Of a stretch of 26,170 bases of DNA, positions 8,273 through 15,023 are shown piece after piece. Each line of letters opens with the position of its first letter. The stretch's first letter is position 1. The DNA is from Halobacteriales archaeon QH_8_67_36. GTDB lineage: Archaea; Halobacteriota; Halobacteria; Halobacteriales; Haloarculaceae. The notes below the pieces were generated by a model, which was given only the letters and a program-made list of their open reading frames with translations, was not told where the DNA came from and searched no databases. The stretch is taken from positions 1 through 26,170 of the forward strand of contig PXQZ01000001.1 of the NCBI GenBank assembly GCA_003021755.1, read 5' to 3'. Made by a program: the position numbers and the translations under genes.

Positions 8273-10150
8273 ATGGAAATCGTCCCGGACACGAGCGTGG
8301 TCATCGACGGCCGCGTGTCCACACAGGTAGCGGCCGACGCCGACCCCGAGAGCGAGGGCGAGGGCATGGGCTTTGCGGGCGCGACGGTGGTCGTCCCAGA
8401 GGCGGTCGTCGGCGAACTCGAAGCACAGGCCAACGATGGTCGTGAAACCGGCTGGGAGGGGCTCGAAGAGCTCCAGGCGCTGGTCGGACTGGCCGACGAC
8501 GGTACCGTCGACGTGGAGTACGTCGGCCGCCGTCCGGACGCCGTCGAGAAGCGCGACGCCGGCGAGGGCGAAATCGACGCGCTCATCCGCGACATCGCCG
8601 ACGACCGGTCGGCGACGCTCGTGACGAGCGACGACGTGCAGGCGGAGGTCGCCCGCGCGAAGGGACTGGACGTGGAGTTCATCGAACCCCGCGGCCGCAC
8701 CGTCGACCACCTCGAAATCGAGACCTTCTTCGACGAGGGGACGATGAGCGTCCATCTCAAGGTCGGCGTCAAACCGTACGCCAAGAAGGGCGCTATCGGC
8801 GACATGCACTACCAGCCGATTCGGGACAGCCCGGCCACCGAGGCGGAACTCCGGGGGTACGCGGAGGACATCATCGACGCGGCCCGCGATTCGCCCGACG
8901 GCTTCCTCGAACTCGACGAACCGGGGATGAGCATCGTCCAGTTTCGCGACATGCGTATCGCCGTCGCCCGGCCGCCGTTCTCGGACGCCCGGGAGATCAC
9001 CGCCGTGCGACCCGTCGTCAAGACCGTCCTCGACGACTACGAGTACGCCGACCAGTTGCGCGAGCGGTTCACCGACCACCGGCGCGGCGTCCTCATCGCG
9101 GGTTCGCCCGGCGCCGGGAAGTCCACCTTCGCTCAGGCCGTCGGTGAGTTCCTCGTCGACTCCGATTACTCCGTCAAGACGATGGAAAAGCCCCGCGACC
9201 TGCAGGTCGGCCCCGAAGTCACCCAGTACACCGCGCTGGGCGGCTCCATGGAGAAGACCGCCGACTCGTTGCTGATGGTCCGACCGGACTACACCATCTA
9301 CGACGAGGTCCGGAAGACCGACGACTTCGAGGTCTTTGCCGACATGCGCCTCGCCGGCGTGGGGATGGTCGGGGTCGTCCACGCGACCCGAGCCGTCGAC
9401 GCCCTCCAGCGCCTCATCGGCCGCGTCGAACTCGGACTCATCCCCCAAATTGTCGACACCGTCGTCTACATCGAGGCCGGAGAGGTCCACACCGTCTACG
9501 ACGTCACGACCGAGGTCAAGGTCCCCGATGGCCTGATGGCGGAGGACCTCGCCCGCCCGGTCATCGTCGTCCGGGACTTCGAGACGGGCCGGCCGGAGTA
9601 CGAAATCTACACGTTCAACCGCCAGGTCGTCACCGTCCCGCTCAACGACGGGGAGGACCAACAGGACTCGGGCGTCGACCGCCTCGCCAAACAGGAGGTC
9701 GAACGCGAGATTCGCTCCATCGCCCGCGGGCACGTCGACGTGGAACTGCGCGGCCCCAACGACGCCGTCGTCTGGGTCGAGGACGACGACATCCCGCAGG
9801 TCATCGGGAAGGGCGGTGGCCGCATTACCGACGTGGAGAACCGCTTAGGTATCGACATCGACGTTCGTACGCTCGACGAGAAACCGACCGGACCGTCGGG
9901 CGGGCCACGGACGGACAGCGGCGGCCAGCAGGGCGAAATCGTCACCCCGGAGGTCACCTCCCGCCACGTGATGATACCACTCAACGGCCGGGCGGGCGAC
10001 ACCGTCGAGGTACAGGCCGACGGCGAGTATCTGTTCACCGCGACGGTCTCCCGCGGTGGCGAGATTCAGGTTTCACGGGGCTCCGGTATCGCCGAAGAAC
10101 TGGAGCGGGCTATCGACCGCGGCAGCACGATTACGGTCGTGGCGTCGTGA
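8273..10150 (+). CDS. PIN-domain/AAA ATPase/KH-domain protein (archaeal PINc/VapC ATPase)
   Basis: 625 aa. Residues 1-145: PIN nuclease fold with D6 (VPDTSVVIDG), E48 (PEAVVGELE), E100/D102 (GEIDALIRD) and D120 (SDD), so the acidic metal site looks complete. Residues about 150-440: a secretion/PilT-type ATPase with Walker A GSPGAGKST (277-285), Walker B-like YTIYDE (340-345) and the HATRAVDALQRLIGRVELG block. Residues about 500-540: a KH domain with VIGKGGGRITDVENRLGI (510-527), then a C-terminal beta-rich segment (560-625). This architecture is conserved in archaea and suggests an RNA-binding, ATP-driven RNase in RNA quality control or rRNA processing; the role is inferred. The last 30 bases, encoding GSTITVVAS-stop, are duplicated 148 bp downstream with only silent differences (see findings). 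Confidence 0.93.
   Translation: MEIVPDTSVVIDGRVSTQVAADADPESEGEGMGFAGATVVVPEAVVGELEAQANDGRETGWEGLEELQALVGLADDGTVDVEYVGRRPDAVEKRDAGEGEIDALIRDIADDRSATLVTSDDVQAEVARAKGLDVEFIEPRGRTVDHLEIETFFDEGTMSVHLKVGVKPYAKKGAIGDMHYQPIRDSPATEAELRGYAEDIIDAARDSPDGFLELDEPGMSIVQFRDMRIAVARPPFSDAREITAVRPVVKTVLDDYEYADQLRERFTDHRRGVLIAGSPGAGKSTFAQAVGEFLVDSDYSVKTMEKPRDLQVGPEVTQYTALGGSMEKTADSLLMVRPDYTIYDEVRKTDDFEVFADMRLAGVGMVGVVHATRAVDALQRLIGRVELGLIPQIVDTVVYIEAGEVHTVYDVTTEVKVPDGLMAEDLARPVIVVRDFETGRPEYEIYTFNRQVVTVPLNDGEDQQDSGVDRLAKQEVEREIRSIARGHVDVELRGPNDAVVWVEDDDIPQVIGKGGGRITDVENRLGIDIDVRTLDEKPTGPSGGPRTDSGGQQGEIVTPEVTSRHVMIPLNGRAGDTVEVQADGEYLFTATVSRGGEIQVSRGSGIAEELERAIDRGSTITVVAS
10121..10150 (+). repeat. Direct repeat, copy A (3' end of the PIN-ATPase gene)
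   Basis: The final ten codons (GSTITVVAS plus stop TGA) match 10269-10298 at 27 of 30 positions. The three differences are ggc/ggt, tcg/tca and tga/taa: all transitions and all silent. This copy terminates the present gene. Confidence 0.9.
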
Positions 10151-10271
10151 GCATACGGCGAGCGTAGCGAGCCGTTTCACCGTGACGAACGGAGTGAGTC
10201 ACGGCCCTTTTTCATCGACGTTTTTCGAGGAGTGGTCGCCGGAGGCGACCCGACGAAGAAAAAGGTCGGGT
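10151..10271. repeat. Stem-loop cluster between the two gene-end copies
   Basis: About 120 bases hold four back-to-back inverted repeats: acggc/gccgt around a GCGAGCGTAGCGAGC core (10155-10175); ccgtgac/gtcacgg (10180-10186, 10198-10204); ggtcgcc-gga-ggcgacc (10234-10250); and cccgac/gtcggg (10249-10254, 10265-10270). Two T-runs (10207-10212, 10221-10225) could act as plus-strand terminators for the PIN-ATPase transcript. No protein is supported here. The same core motif recurs at 18093-18113. Confidence 0.8.
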
Positions 10272-10298
10272 AGCACGATTACGGTCGTGGCGTCATAA
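10269..10298 (+). repeat. Direct repeat, copy B (displaced gene-end copy)
   Basis: A second copy of the PIN-ATPase gene end encodes the same GSTITVVAS followed by TAA instead of TGA. The frame open through it starts inside the upstream gene in another phase and is not a plausible gene. Homology to copy A begins abruptly at the GGT codon. Confidence 0.85.
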
Positions 10299-10435
10299 CG
10301 ACCTAGCAGCCGCCGGGCAGTCGTGACGTATTGGCGTTTTTGCGACGGTATCGACACGTGCGTTTCAGTATAGACGGCGTATCAATGGATAGCTATAGAA
10401 TATAAGGGCTTAGAAAGACGTATGTTCAAAGCAGT
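10299..10435. promoter_or_regulatory. A/T-rich upstream region of the zinc-ribbon gene
   Basis: Non-coding. It contains a T-run (gcgtttttgcg, near 10334-10344) and then, from about 10367 to 10420, DNA distinctly richer in A/T than anything around it (gtatagac, tagctata, gaatataag). This looks like an extended promoter or regulator-binding region for the gene at 10464. No repeat or RNA gene was recognised in it. Confidence 0.4.
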
Positions 10436-10441
10436 TTTATA
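10436..10441 (+). promoter_or_regulatory. TATA box of the zinc-ribbon gene
   Basis: tttata is centred about 26 bases upstream of the ATG at 10464. It fits a leaderless transcript and favours that ATG over the in-frame ATG at 10422. Confidence 0.6.
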
Positions 10442-10463
10442 CACGTCCGTGGTTGGTGTTCGT

Positions 10464-10814
10464 ATGGCAGTAAATGAATCACGCACCGTCGAATCGACCG
10501 CGCCCGCAACTGCCGGCGCCGCCGAAGCGTCCCCGACGATGACGAGCGACCGCTACTGTCGCCACTGTACCGAAATCGCGCTGGCGTACGACCCGTCGGC
10601 GGGCCGGGCGCGCTGTCGCGCTTGCGGGGAACTCTTGGCGGATAGCACCGACGCTGTACGGGCGGCTGAGAAGAGAGTCATACGGTCGGATGGAAGCCAT
10701 TTCCGTGACTTGCCGGACCCGCCTCGGCAATCACCGGTAAACCGTTACAACCGACCGTATCAGTCCGAGATGGCGGGGTCGGCCTGTTCGGCCGGGAGCT
10801 CGTTCAGTTCGTAG
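10464..10814 (+). CDS. Small zinc-ribbon protein, function unknown
   Basis: 116 aa from the ATG at 10464 (130 aa if the ATG at 10422 is used). The only recognisable element is a four-cysteine zinc ribbon: YCRHC (C32, C35) and RCRACGELL (C51, C54), a 15-residue spacing between pairs, preceded by a Ser/Thr/Ala-rich N-terminus. After about residue 75 the sequence loses coding character and is rich in Ser, Pro and Arg. The last 55 bases also overlap the 3' end of the convergent regulator gene. Either the tail is tolerated, or an original stop near 10700 was lost or frameshifted. Small CxxC proteins like this are common in haloarchaea and often bind nucleic acid or partner proteins; no specific role can be assigned. 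Confidence 0.5.
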   Translation: MAVNESRTVESTAPATAGAAEASPTMTSDRYCRHCTEIALAYDPSAGRARCRACGELLADSTDAVRAAEKRVIRSDGSHFRDLPDPPRQSPVNRYNRPYQSEMAGSACSAGSSFSS

Positions 10815-11026
10815 AGGTTCTGTCGCGCGTCCGCGAAGTAGACGTCTTCCTCGATAACGCCGACCTCGTCCAGTCGTTCGAGCGCATAGCGGACCGTTCG
10901 CGCCGAGAGCATCGACTCCTCGACGATGCCCTTCTGTGTCAGCGGCCCGTCGTACTCCAGTACCTTGTAGACGAGCTTCGCGCTGGGCGGGAGGTCCGTG
11001 ATACCCTCGCCATCGGTTTCGGTCAT
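10760..11026 (-). CDS. Small winged-helix (MarR/TrmB-like) transcriptional regulator
   Basis: 88 aa, almost entirely one winged helix-turn-helix: SAKLVYKVLEYDGPLT (helix 1 and turn), KGIVEESML (helix 2), SARTVRYALERLDEVGVI (recognition helix 3), then the wing VYFADARQNLYEL. There is no ligand-binding domain. Such single-domain regulators bind DNA as dimers in the haloarchaeal cytoplasm. It is divergent from the EMC6-like/Rli operon, with 131 bases between starts, so it could regulate that promoter or its own; this is inference. A TATA-like box lies 29 bases upstream of the ATG at 11024-11026. Its 3' end overlaps the end of the convergent zinc-ribbon frame. Confidence 0.85.
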   Translation of the reverse strand: MTETDGEGITDLPPSAKLVYKVLEYDGPLTQKGIVEESMLSARTVRYALERLDEVGVIEEDVYFADARQNLYELNELPAEQADPAISD

Positions 11027-11050
11027 TAGATGCTACCAGTGTCGCCGCGT

Positions 11051-11060
11051 TCATAAAGAT
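11051..11060 (-). promoter_or_regulatory. TATA-like box of the winged-helix gene
   Basis: Minus-strand atctttatga is centred about 29 bases before the ATG at 11026, predicting a leader of only a few bases. Confidence 0.5.
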
Positions 11061-11157
11061 TGAGGAGTGCCTCCGACAGACCGTCGCTCGCGGAGGTTTG
11101 GCCCGGCTCTGTCCCGGAACCGCGCCCCTTTTGGTGGCGGGTCGTCCAACTGTGGGT

Positions 11158-11454
11158 ATGGCCACGGAATCGGCGGACGGAATGAGTTCCCACATGCGGG
11201 GGCTCACTGTCACGACGATAACGGCAATCGCCGGAATCGGCGCGGCGTTCGTCTCGAACGCCGTCGCGAGCAGCGCGACCGACTCGCTGGCGCTGCTCGT
11301 CGTCCTCGCCGCCATCTTCGTGCAGCTCCCGCTGTTGCGGGGTATCGGCATCCTGGACGACGACTTCTCCGGGAAGGACTACCTCTACATCTCCTTTATG
11401 ACGTTTGCGCTCTGGTTCGTGTCGTGGGGTATCCTGCTGACGGCGGGGGCCTGA
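11158..11454 (+). CDS. EMC6-like small membrane protein
   Basis: 98 aa from the ATG at 11158; the open frame extends 20 codons upstream but without family character. Three hydrophobic segments: about 16-35 (LTVTTITAIAGIGAAFVSNAV), 40-60 (TDSLALLVVLAAIFVQLPLLRGIGIL) and 75-97 (LYISFMTFALWFVSWGILLTAG), separated by the acidic DDDFSGKDY loop. The pattern fits the archaeal EMC6-like family, related to a subunit of the eukaryotic ER membrane protein complex that helps insert membrane proteins. The stop is one base before the Rli/ABCE1 ATG, so the two are almost certainly co-transcribed and translationally coupled. Family name is from recognition of size, topology and neighbour; function is inferred. 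Confidence 0.75.
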   Translation: MATESADGMSSHMRGLTVTTITAIAGIGAAFVSNAVASSATDSLALLVVLAAIFVQLPLLRGIGILDDDFSGKDYLYISFMTFALWFVSWGILLTAGA

Positions 11455-11455
11455 G

Positions 11456-13294
11456 ATGGCCGACGACAGCATCGCAGTGGTCGACCTCGAACGCTGTCAG
11501 CCCGACCGCTGTAACTACGAGTGTATGAACTACTGCCCGCCCAACCGGAGCGGGAAGGAGTGCATCACCAAGCGCGGCGACACCTACGAGGAAGACGAGG
11601 AGTTCGAGGGGAAACCCGACCAGGTCCGCATCAGCGAGGAGATCTGTCTGGGCGAGAGCTGTGGCATCTGTGTCAACAAGTGCCCGTTCGACGCCATCGA
11701 AATCATCAACCTCCCCCAGGAGCTAAACGAGGAGCCGGTCCACCGCTACGGCGAGAACGCCTTTGCGCTGTACGGGCTCCCGACGCCACAGGAGGGCCAG
11801 GTCACCGGCATCCTGGGGCCGAACGGCATCGGGAAGACCACCGCCGTCCGCATCCTCGCCGACGAGATGGTCCCCAATCTGGGCCAGTACGGCACCGAGC
11901 CGGGCTGGGAGGGGATTCTCGACGAGTACCGCGGGACGGCCCTACAGGACTACCTCGAACAAATGCGCGATGGGGATCTGAGTGTCGCCCGCAAACCGCA
12001 GTACGTCGACCGCATCCCGGACCAGTTCGACGGGACCGCGATGGAACTGCTCGAACGGACCGACGAACGCGGGGCACTCGACTCGCTCGTCGACCGCACC
12101 GACATCCGCCCGGTCGTCGACAACCGCATCGAGGACCTCTCGGGGGGGGAGCTCCAGCGGGTCGCACTCGTCGCGACGCTGGCCCGCGACGCGGACTTCT
12201 ACTTCCTCGACGAGATTACGCCGTATCTGGACATCGGCCAGCGGATGACCGCCGCCCGGCTCATCCGGGAACTCGCCGAGGAGGGCGACCGGTCGATGCT
12301 CGTCGTCGAACACGACCTCGCCATCCTCGACCTGCTGGCGGACAACATCAACATGGCCTACGGGTCCCCGGGGGCCTACGGTATCGTCACGTCGCCGAAA
12401 TCGACCAAGAAAGGCATCAACGAGTATCTCTCGGGCTATCTGGAAACCGAGAACATGCGCATCCGCCAAACGGAAATCGAGTTCGAGGAACACGCCCCCA
12501 GACCCGGCTCGACCGGCGACGTAGTCGTCGAGTACCCCGACCTCACCAAGTCCTACGGCGACGGGGAGTTCTCCCTGAACGTCGACGCGGGGACCATCCG
12601 GGAAAGCGAGGTACTGGGCGTGGTGGGTCCCAACGGTATCGGGAAGTCCACGTTCGCGAAGACGCTCGCCGGCCGGCTCGAACCGACCGAGGGCAGCGTC
12701 GACTCGGCCCTCGACATCGCCTACAAGCCCCAGTACATCGAGATCGACCAGCCGATGCGCGTCGACGCCTTCCTCTCCTCGATTACCGACGACTTCGGGA
12801 GCTCCTACTGGAACACCGAAATCGCTCAGCCGCTCCAGCTAGACGCGGTGATGGAACAGCAACTCACCGACCTCTCGGGCGGGGAACGCCAGCGCGTGGC
12901 TATCGCGGCCTGTCTCTCGAATGACGCCGACCTCTACCTGTTGGACGAGCCCTCCGCTCATCTGGACGTCGAGCAGCGGGTGCTTGCCACCGCCGCGATT
13001 CGGCGCTACGCCGAGAACCACGACGCCACGGCGCTGGTCATCGACCACGACATCTACATGATAGACCTGCTGGCCGACCGCCTGCTCGTCTTCGACGGCG
13101 AGCCGGCGAAATCCGGCCACGCCGCCCCGCCACAAGGGATGCGAGAGGGGATGAACGAGTTCCTCGCGAACCTCGACATCACCTTCCGACGGGACGAACG
13201 CACGTCGCGGCCCCGAATCAACAAACCCGACTCACAGCTCGACCGGAAACAGAAGAACGCGGGCGAGTACTACTACGCGCCCGACGAGAACTGA
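11456..13294 (+). CDS. rli: Ribosome recycling ATPase Rli/ABCE1
   Basis: 612 aa, full length. This essential archaeal/eukaryotic protein splits ribosomes into subunits after termination and acts in initiation. The N-terminal iron-sulfur domain has a first cysteine set at 14, 19, 23, 27 and 36, and a second ferredoxin-like set CLGESCGICVNKCP (C64, C69, C72, C76), giving two [4Fe-4S] clusters. NBD1: Walker A GPNGIGKT (121-128), signature LSGGE (228-232), Walker B FYFLDE (248-253). NBD2: Walker A GPNGIGKS (391-398), LSGGERQRV (473-481), LYLLDEP (493-499). The hinge follows around RPRINK (585-590). All catalytic residues are intact. It directly follows the EMC6-like gene (one-base gap) and precedes a small membrane protein by 28 bases, probably one operon. 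Confidence 0.98.
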   Translation: MADDSIAVVDLERCQPDRCNYECMNYCPPNRSGKECITKRGDTYEEDEEFEGKPDQVRISEEICLGESCGICVNKCPFDAIEIINLPQELNEEPVHRYGENAFALYGLPTPQEGQVTGILGPNGIGKTTAVRILADEMVPNLGQYGTEPGWEGILDEYRGTALQDYLEQMRDGDLSVARKPQYVDRIPDQFDGTAMELLERTDERGALDSLVDRTDIRPVVDNRIEDLSGGELQRVALVATLARDADFYFLDEITPYLDIGQRMTAARLIRELAEEGDRSMLVVEHDLAILDLLADNINMAYGSPGAYGIVTSPKSTKKGINEYLSGYLETENMRIRQTEIEFEEHAPRPGSTGDVVVEYPDLTKSYGDGEFSLNVDAGTIRESEVLGVVGPNGIGKSTFAKTLAGRLEPTEGSVDSALDIAYKPQYIEIDQPMRVDAFLSSITDDFGSSYWNTEIAQPLQLDAVMEQQLTDLSGGERQRVAIAACLSNDADLYLLDEPSAHLDVEQRVLATAAIRRYAENHDATALVIDHDIYMIDLLADRLLVFDGEPAKSGHAAPPQGMREGMNEFLANLDITFRRDERTSRPRINKPDSQLDRKQKNAGEYYYAPDEN

Positions 13295-13322
13295 ACGGAC
13301 ACCGACTTCCCAGCAACCCAAC

Positions 13323-13700
13323 ATGGCACGAAGCAAACGCGCCGTCGTCGCCCGGGACCTGTTCGTCGGCACAGCAAGCGTCGTGACCGGCGCGCTGATA
13401 GCGTACTCGCTCGACGGCCCGACGGCGTGGCCGCCGGGCGTCGCCGCTGTCGCGTTCGGTGTCGCCCTCTTCGCGGCGGTTGACCGAAGCACCGTCGGGC
13501 CCTACGGACTCACAGCCGGGTTGGTGGGGAGCATCCTCGCGTTCGCCGCGCTGCTGTGGTGGCTCGTTCCCGGCCCACTAGTCGCCGTGTTCCCGCCGCT
13601 GCTGGTCGGGCTGGGCGTCGGGACGGCCGCGAACCGACTGCTGTTTGGCGTCGTCTACTCGCTACCCGAGGCTCGTCTTCGACGGGAGAACGTGACGTAG
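13323..13700 (+). CDS. Hypothetical small integral membrane protein
   Basis: 125 aa, with no family recognised. After a basic N-terminus (MARSKRAVVAR) there are four likely membrane helices: about 12-30, 36-53, 61-80 and 84-108. A basic C-terminal tail (EARLRRENVT) should be cytoplasmic. The ATG is 28 bases after the rli stop on the same strand with no obvious separate promoter, so it is probably the last gene of the EMC6-like/rli operon. It converges with the minus-strand gene ending at 13767. A haloarchaeal membrane protein of unknown function is all that can be supported. Confidence 0.8.
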   Translation: MARSKRAVVARDLFVGTASVVTGALIAYSLDGPTAWPPGVAAVAFGVALFAAVDRSTVGPYGLTAGLVGSILAFAALLWWLVPGPLVAVFPPLLVGLGVGTAANRLLFGVVYSLPEARLRRENVT

Positions 13701-13766
13701 CCACTCGCGGGGGGTTTCGAAAGGGGTGGAGAACACATGGAGCCGCCCCGGTACGCGGGCGACGGC

Positions 13767-13982
13767 CTACGCGGCAGGGTCGCTCGTGTCGCCGGTTTCG
13801 GAGCCGGCGACGGCATCGTCGAGTCCGTCCGCGACCTCGTCGGGGTCGAACTCCTCGTCGGGCCGGAGCTCCCGGTCTGGGGAGTCCCCCGACTGCGTTT
13901 CGGTGACCGATTCGTCGCCAGTGACCGCGACGAAAATGTCACCGAGCTCTGCAATTCGGTCGCTTGATTGACTCGTACTCAT
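13767..13982 (-). CDS. Small acidic hypothetical protein
   Basis: 71 aa with no cysteines and no membrane segment. A short hydrophobic-amphipathic N-terminal part (RIAELGDIFVAVTG, 9-22) is followed by a strongly acidic, probably disordered tail (PDREL, PDEEFDPDEVADGLDDAV). The composition is typical of haloarchaeal coding sequence, and the plus-strand frames over it are poorer, so I take this strand as real. Start: ATG at 13980-13982. It follows archaemetzincin on the same strand with 72 bases between, so it could be the downstream gene of that unit. No function can be assigned. Confidence 0.6.
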   Translation of the reverse strand: MSTSQSSDRIAELGDIFVAVTGDESVTETQSGDSPDRELRPDEEFDPDEVADGLDDAVAGSETGDTSDPAA

Positions 13983-14022
13983 CGCGTTTAGTCATACGGA
14001 CTACGGGAGGATACCAACACGG

Positions 14023-14036
14023 CCTAACAGGTTAGG
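14023..14036. promoter_or_regulatory. Perfect inverted repeat downstream of amzA
   Basis: cctaac-ag-gttagg, a 6-bp perfect palindrome with a two-base centre, is 19 bases past the amzA stop and 41 bases before the small acidic gene. It could be an operator for the latter; the two-base centre makes an RNA hairpin terminator unlikely. Function is unproven. Confidence 0.25.
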
Positions 14037-14054
14037 GGCGTTGCCGTCCGGCGA

Positions 14055-14576
14055 TTACAACACGGAGCGCTGGCAGGAGCCACACAGCGAGGACTCCTTG
14101 ACATCGACCTGGCGCACCGTCGGGGAGAAGTTCATTACGCAGCGTTTGTTGTCGCAGTGTTCGAGGCCAAGCGTGTGGCCGATCTCGTGGACGACCTCCT
14201 TGCGGACGCGAGCGGAGAAGATGTCGCTGGCCGACTGGTTCGAGAAGCCGCCGTCGGAGGAGGTCTGGAGCCGGTAGGTGGATATCACACTCCCGGAGCC
14301 GCTGAGATAGGCGAGCCCGAAGACGTAGTTTCGGCGTCGATAGAAGAGGTCCTTGGGCGTGACAGCGATGTTCTTGTCGCCCGAACCGACGCGGCGCGCG
14401 AGGTCGATGAACTCCTCCGCACGGTACTGGTCGCGGTCGCTGTGGTACGCACCGGCGGGGATCGACTGCGGTTCGTGCATGGAGACCTCGCAGTCGTACG
14501 TCTCCCGGAGGCCTTCCGAGGCCTCCCGCTTGACGAGGCCGGAGACCTCGCCTACCGGTACGATGTCGACGTGCAT
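14055..14576 (-). CDS. amzA: Archaemetzincin zinc metalloprotease
   Basis: 173 aa, normal for the archaeal family. The signature is complete: HEIGHTLGLEH (130-140) giving zinc ligands H130, H134 and H140 with catalytic E131, then C141 and C146 in CDNKRC, the Met-turn M148 (CVMNFS), and the distal SSLCGSC (C165, C168). The four cysteines form the second, structural zinc site typical of archaemetzincins. I see no signal peptide, so the enzyme is likely cytoplasmic; physiological substrates of the family are unknown. The open frame continues upstream to 15107, but family-like sequence begins at MHVDIVPVGEV (ATG 14574-14576), which also has a good TATA box 28 bases upstream. It is divergent from UPF0146, with 39 bases between starts. 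Confidence 0.96.
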   Translation of the reverse strand: MHVDIVPVGEVSGLVKREASEGLRETYDCEVSMHEPQSIPAGAYHSDRDQYRAEEFIDLARRVGSGDKNIAVTPKDLFYRRRNYVFGLAYLSGSGSVISTYRLQTSSDGGFSNQSASDIFSARVRKEVVHEIGHTLGLEHCDNKRCVMNFSPTVRQVDVKESSLCGSCQRSVL

Positions 14577-14600
14577 GGGAACCACTAAACGCCACCGGGG

Positions 14601-14608
14601 CATAAATA
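14601..14608 (-). promoter_or_regulatory. TATA box of amzA
   Basis: Minus-strand tatttatg is centred about 28 bases before the amzA ATG, a strong match for a haloarchaeal TATA box. It sits only about 10 bases before the divergent UPF0146 GTG, so it cannot drive that gene from this start. Confidence 0.6.
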
Positions 14609-14615
14609 TCCCGCC

Positions 14616-15023
14616 GTGAACGACCTCGAACAGGCCCTGGTTACCCGGCTGTCGGCTGCCGATTTCGTCGTCGAAGTCGGCGTCGGCAACCGGCCCGGCG
14701 TCGCCGCCGCGCTGGCGACCCGCGGCGTCGACGTGACCGTCACCGATATCGCCGGGCAGTCGGTCCCCGACGGGGTCCGATTCGTTCGCGACGACGTGAC
14801 CGCGCCGACCCTGTCGGTGTACCGGGGAGCGGATATCGTCTTCGCCAGACACCTGCCGCCCGAACTCCAGTGGCCCGTCCGAGACGTGGCCCGCCGGGTC
14901 GGCGCCGCCTGCTGGTTTACGACGCTGGGCGGCGACCCCGCTGTCGTACCGGCCAAGACCGAGCAACTGCCCGGCGGGGCGGTGCTGCACCGAGCAGTCG
15001 ACGGTCCGGGGCCAACGCGGTAG
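14616..15023 (+). CDS. UPF0146 family protein
   Basis: 135 aa with a GTG start. A Rossmann-like fold resembling a degenerate class I methyltransferase: VVEVGVGNRPGVAAALATRG (18-37) is the glycine-rich loop, VTVTDIAG (40-47) the acidic second strand, then FVRDDVTAPTLSVYRGADIVFARHLPPELQ. The C-terminal half has CWFTTLGGDP. The family is archaeal and its reaction is unknown. The GTG at 14616 is the only start near the family N-terminus; ctaaac at 14585-14590, 28 bases upstream, may serve as its TATA element, nested with the amzA promoter on the other strand. Divergent pairing with amzA means the two promoters share 39 bases and could be co-regulated. Confidence 0.88.
   Translation: MNDLEQALVTRLSAADFVVEVGVGNRPGVAAALATRGVDVTVTDIAGQSVPDGVRFVRDDVTAPTLSVYRGADIVFARHLPPELQWPVRDVARRVGAACWFTTLGGDPAVVPAKTEQLPGGAVLHRAVDGPGPTR

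Noticed and set aside
7382..9733. 783-residue minus-strand open frame
   Set aside because: It is the antisense shadow of the permease and the PIN-ATPase gene; the plus strand carries full PIN, Walker and KH motifs, and the minus frame is Val/Asp/Gly-rich with no domain. Long shadows are expected at this G+C content.
11521..12924. 467-residue plus-strand frame inside rli
   Set aside because: Out-of-phase, Arg/Gly/Pro-rich shadow of the Rli/ABCE1 gene.
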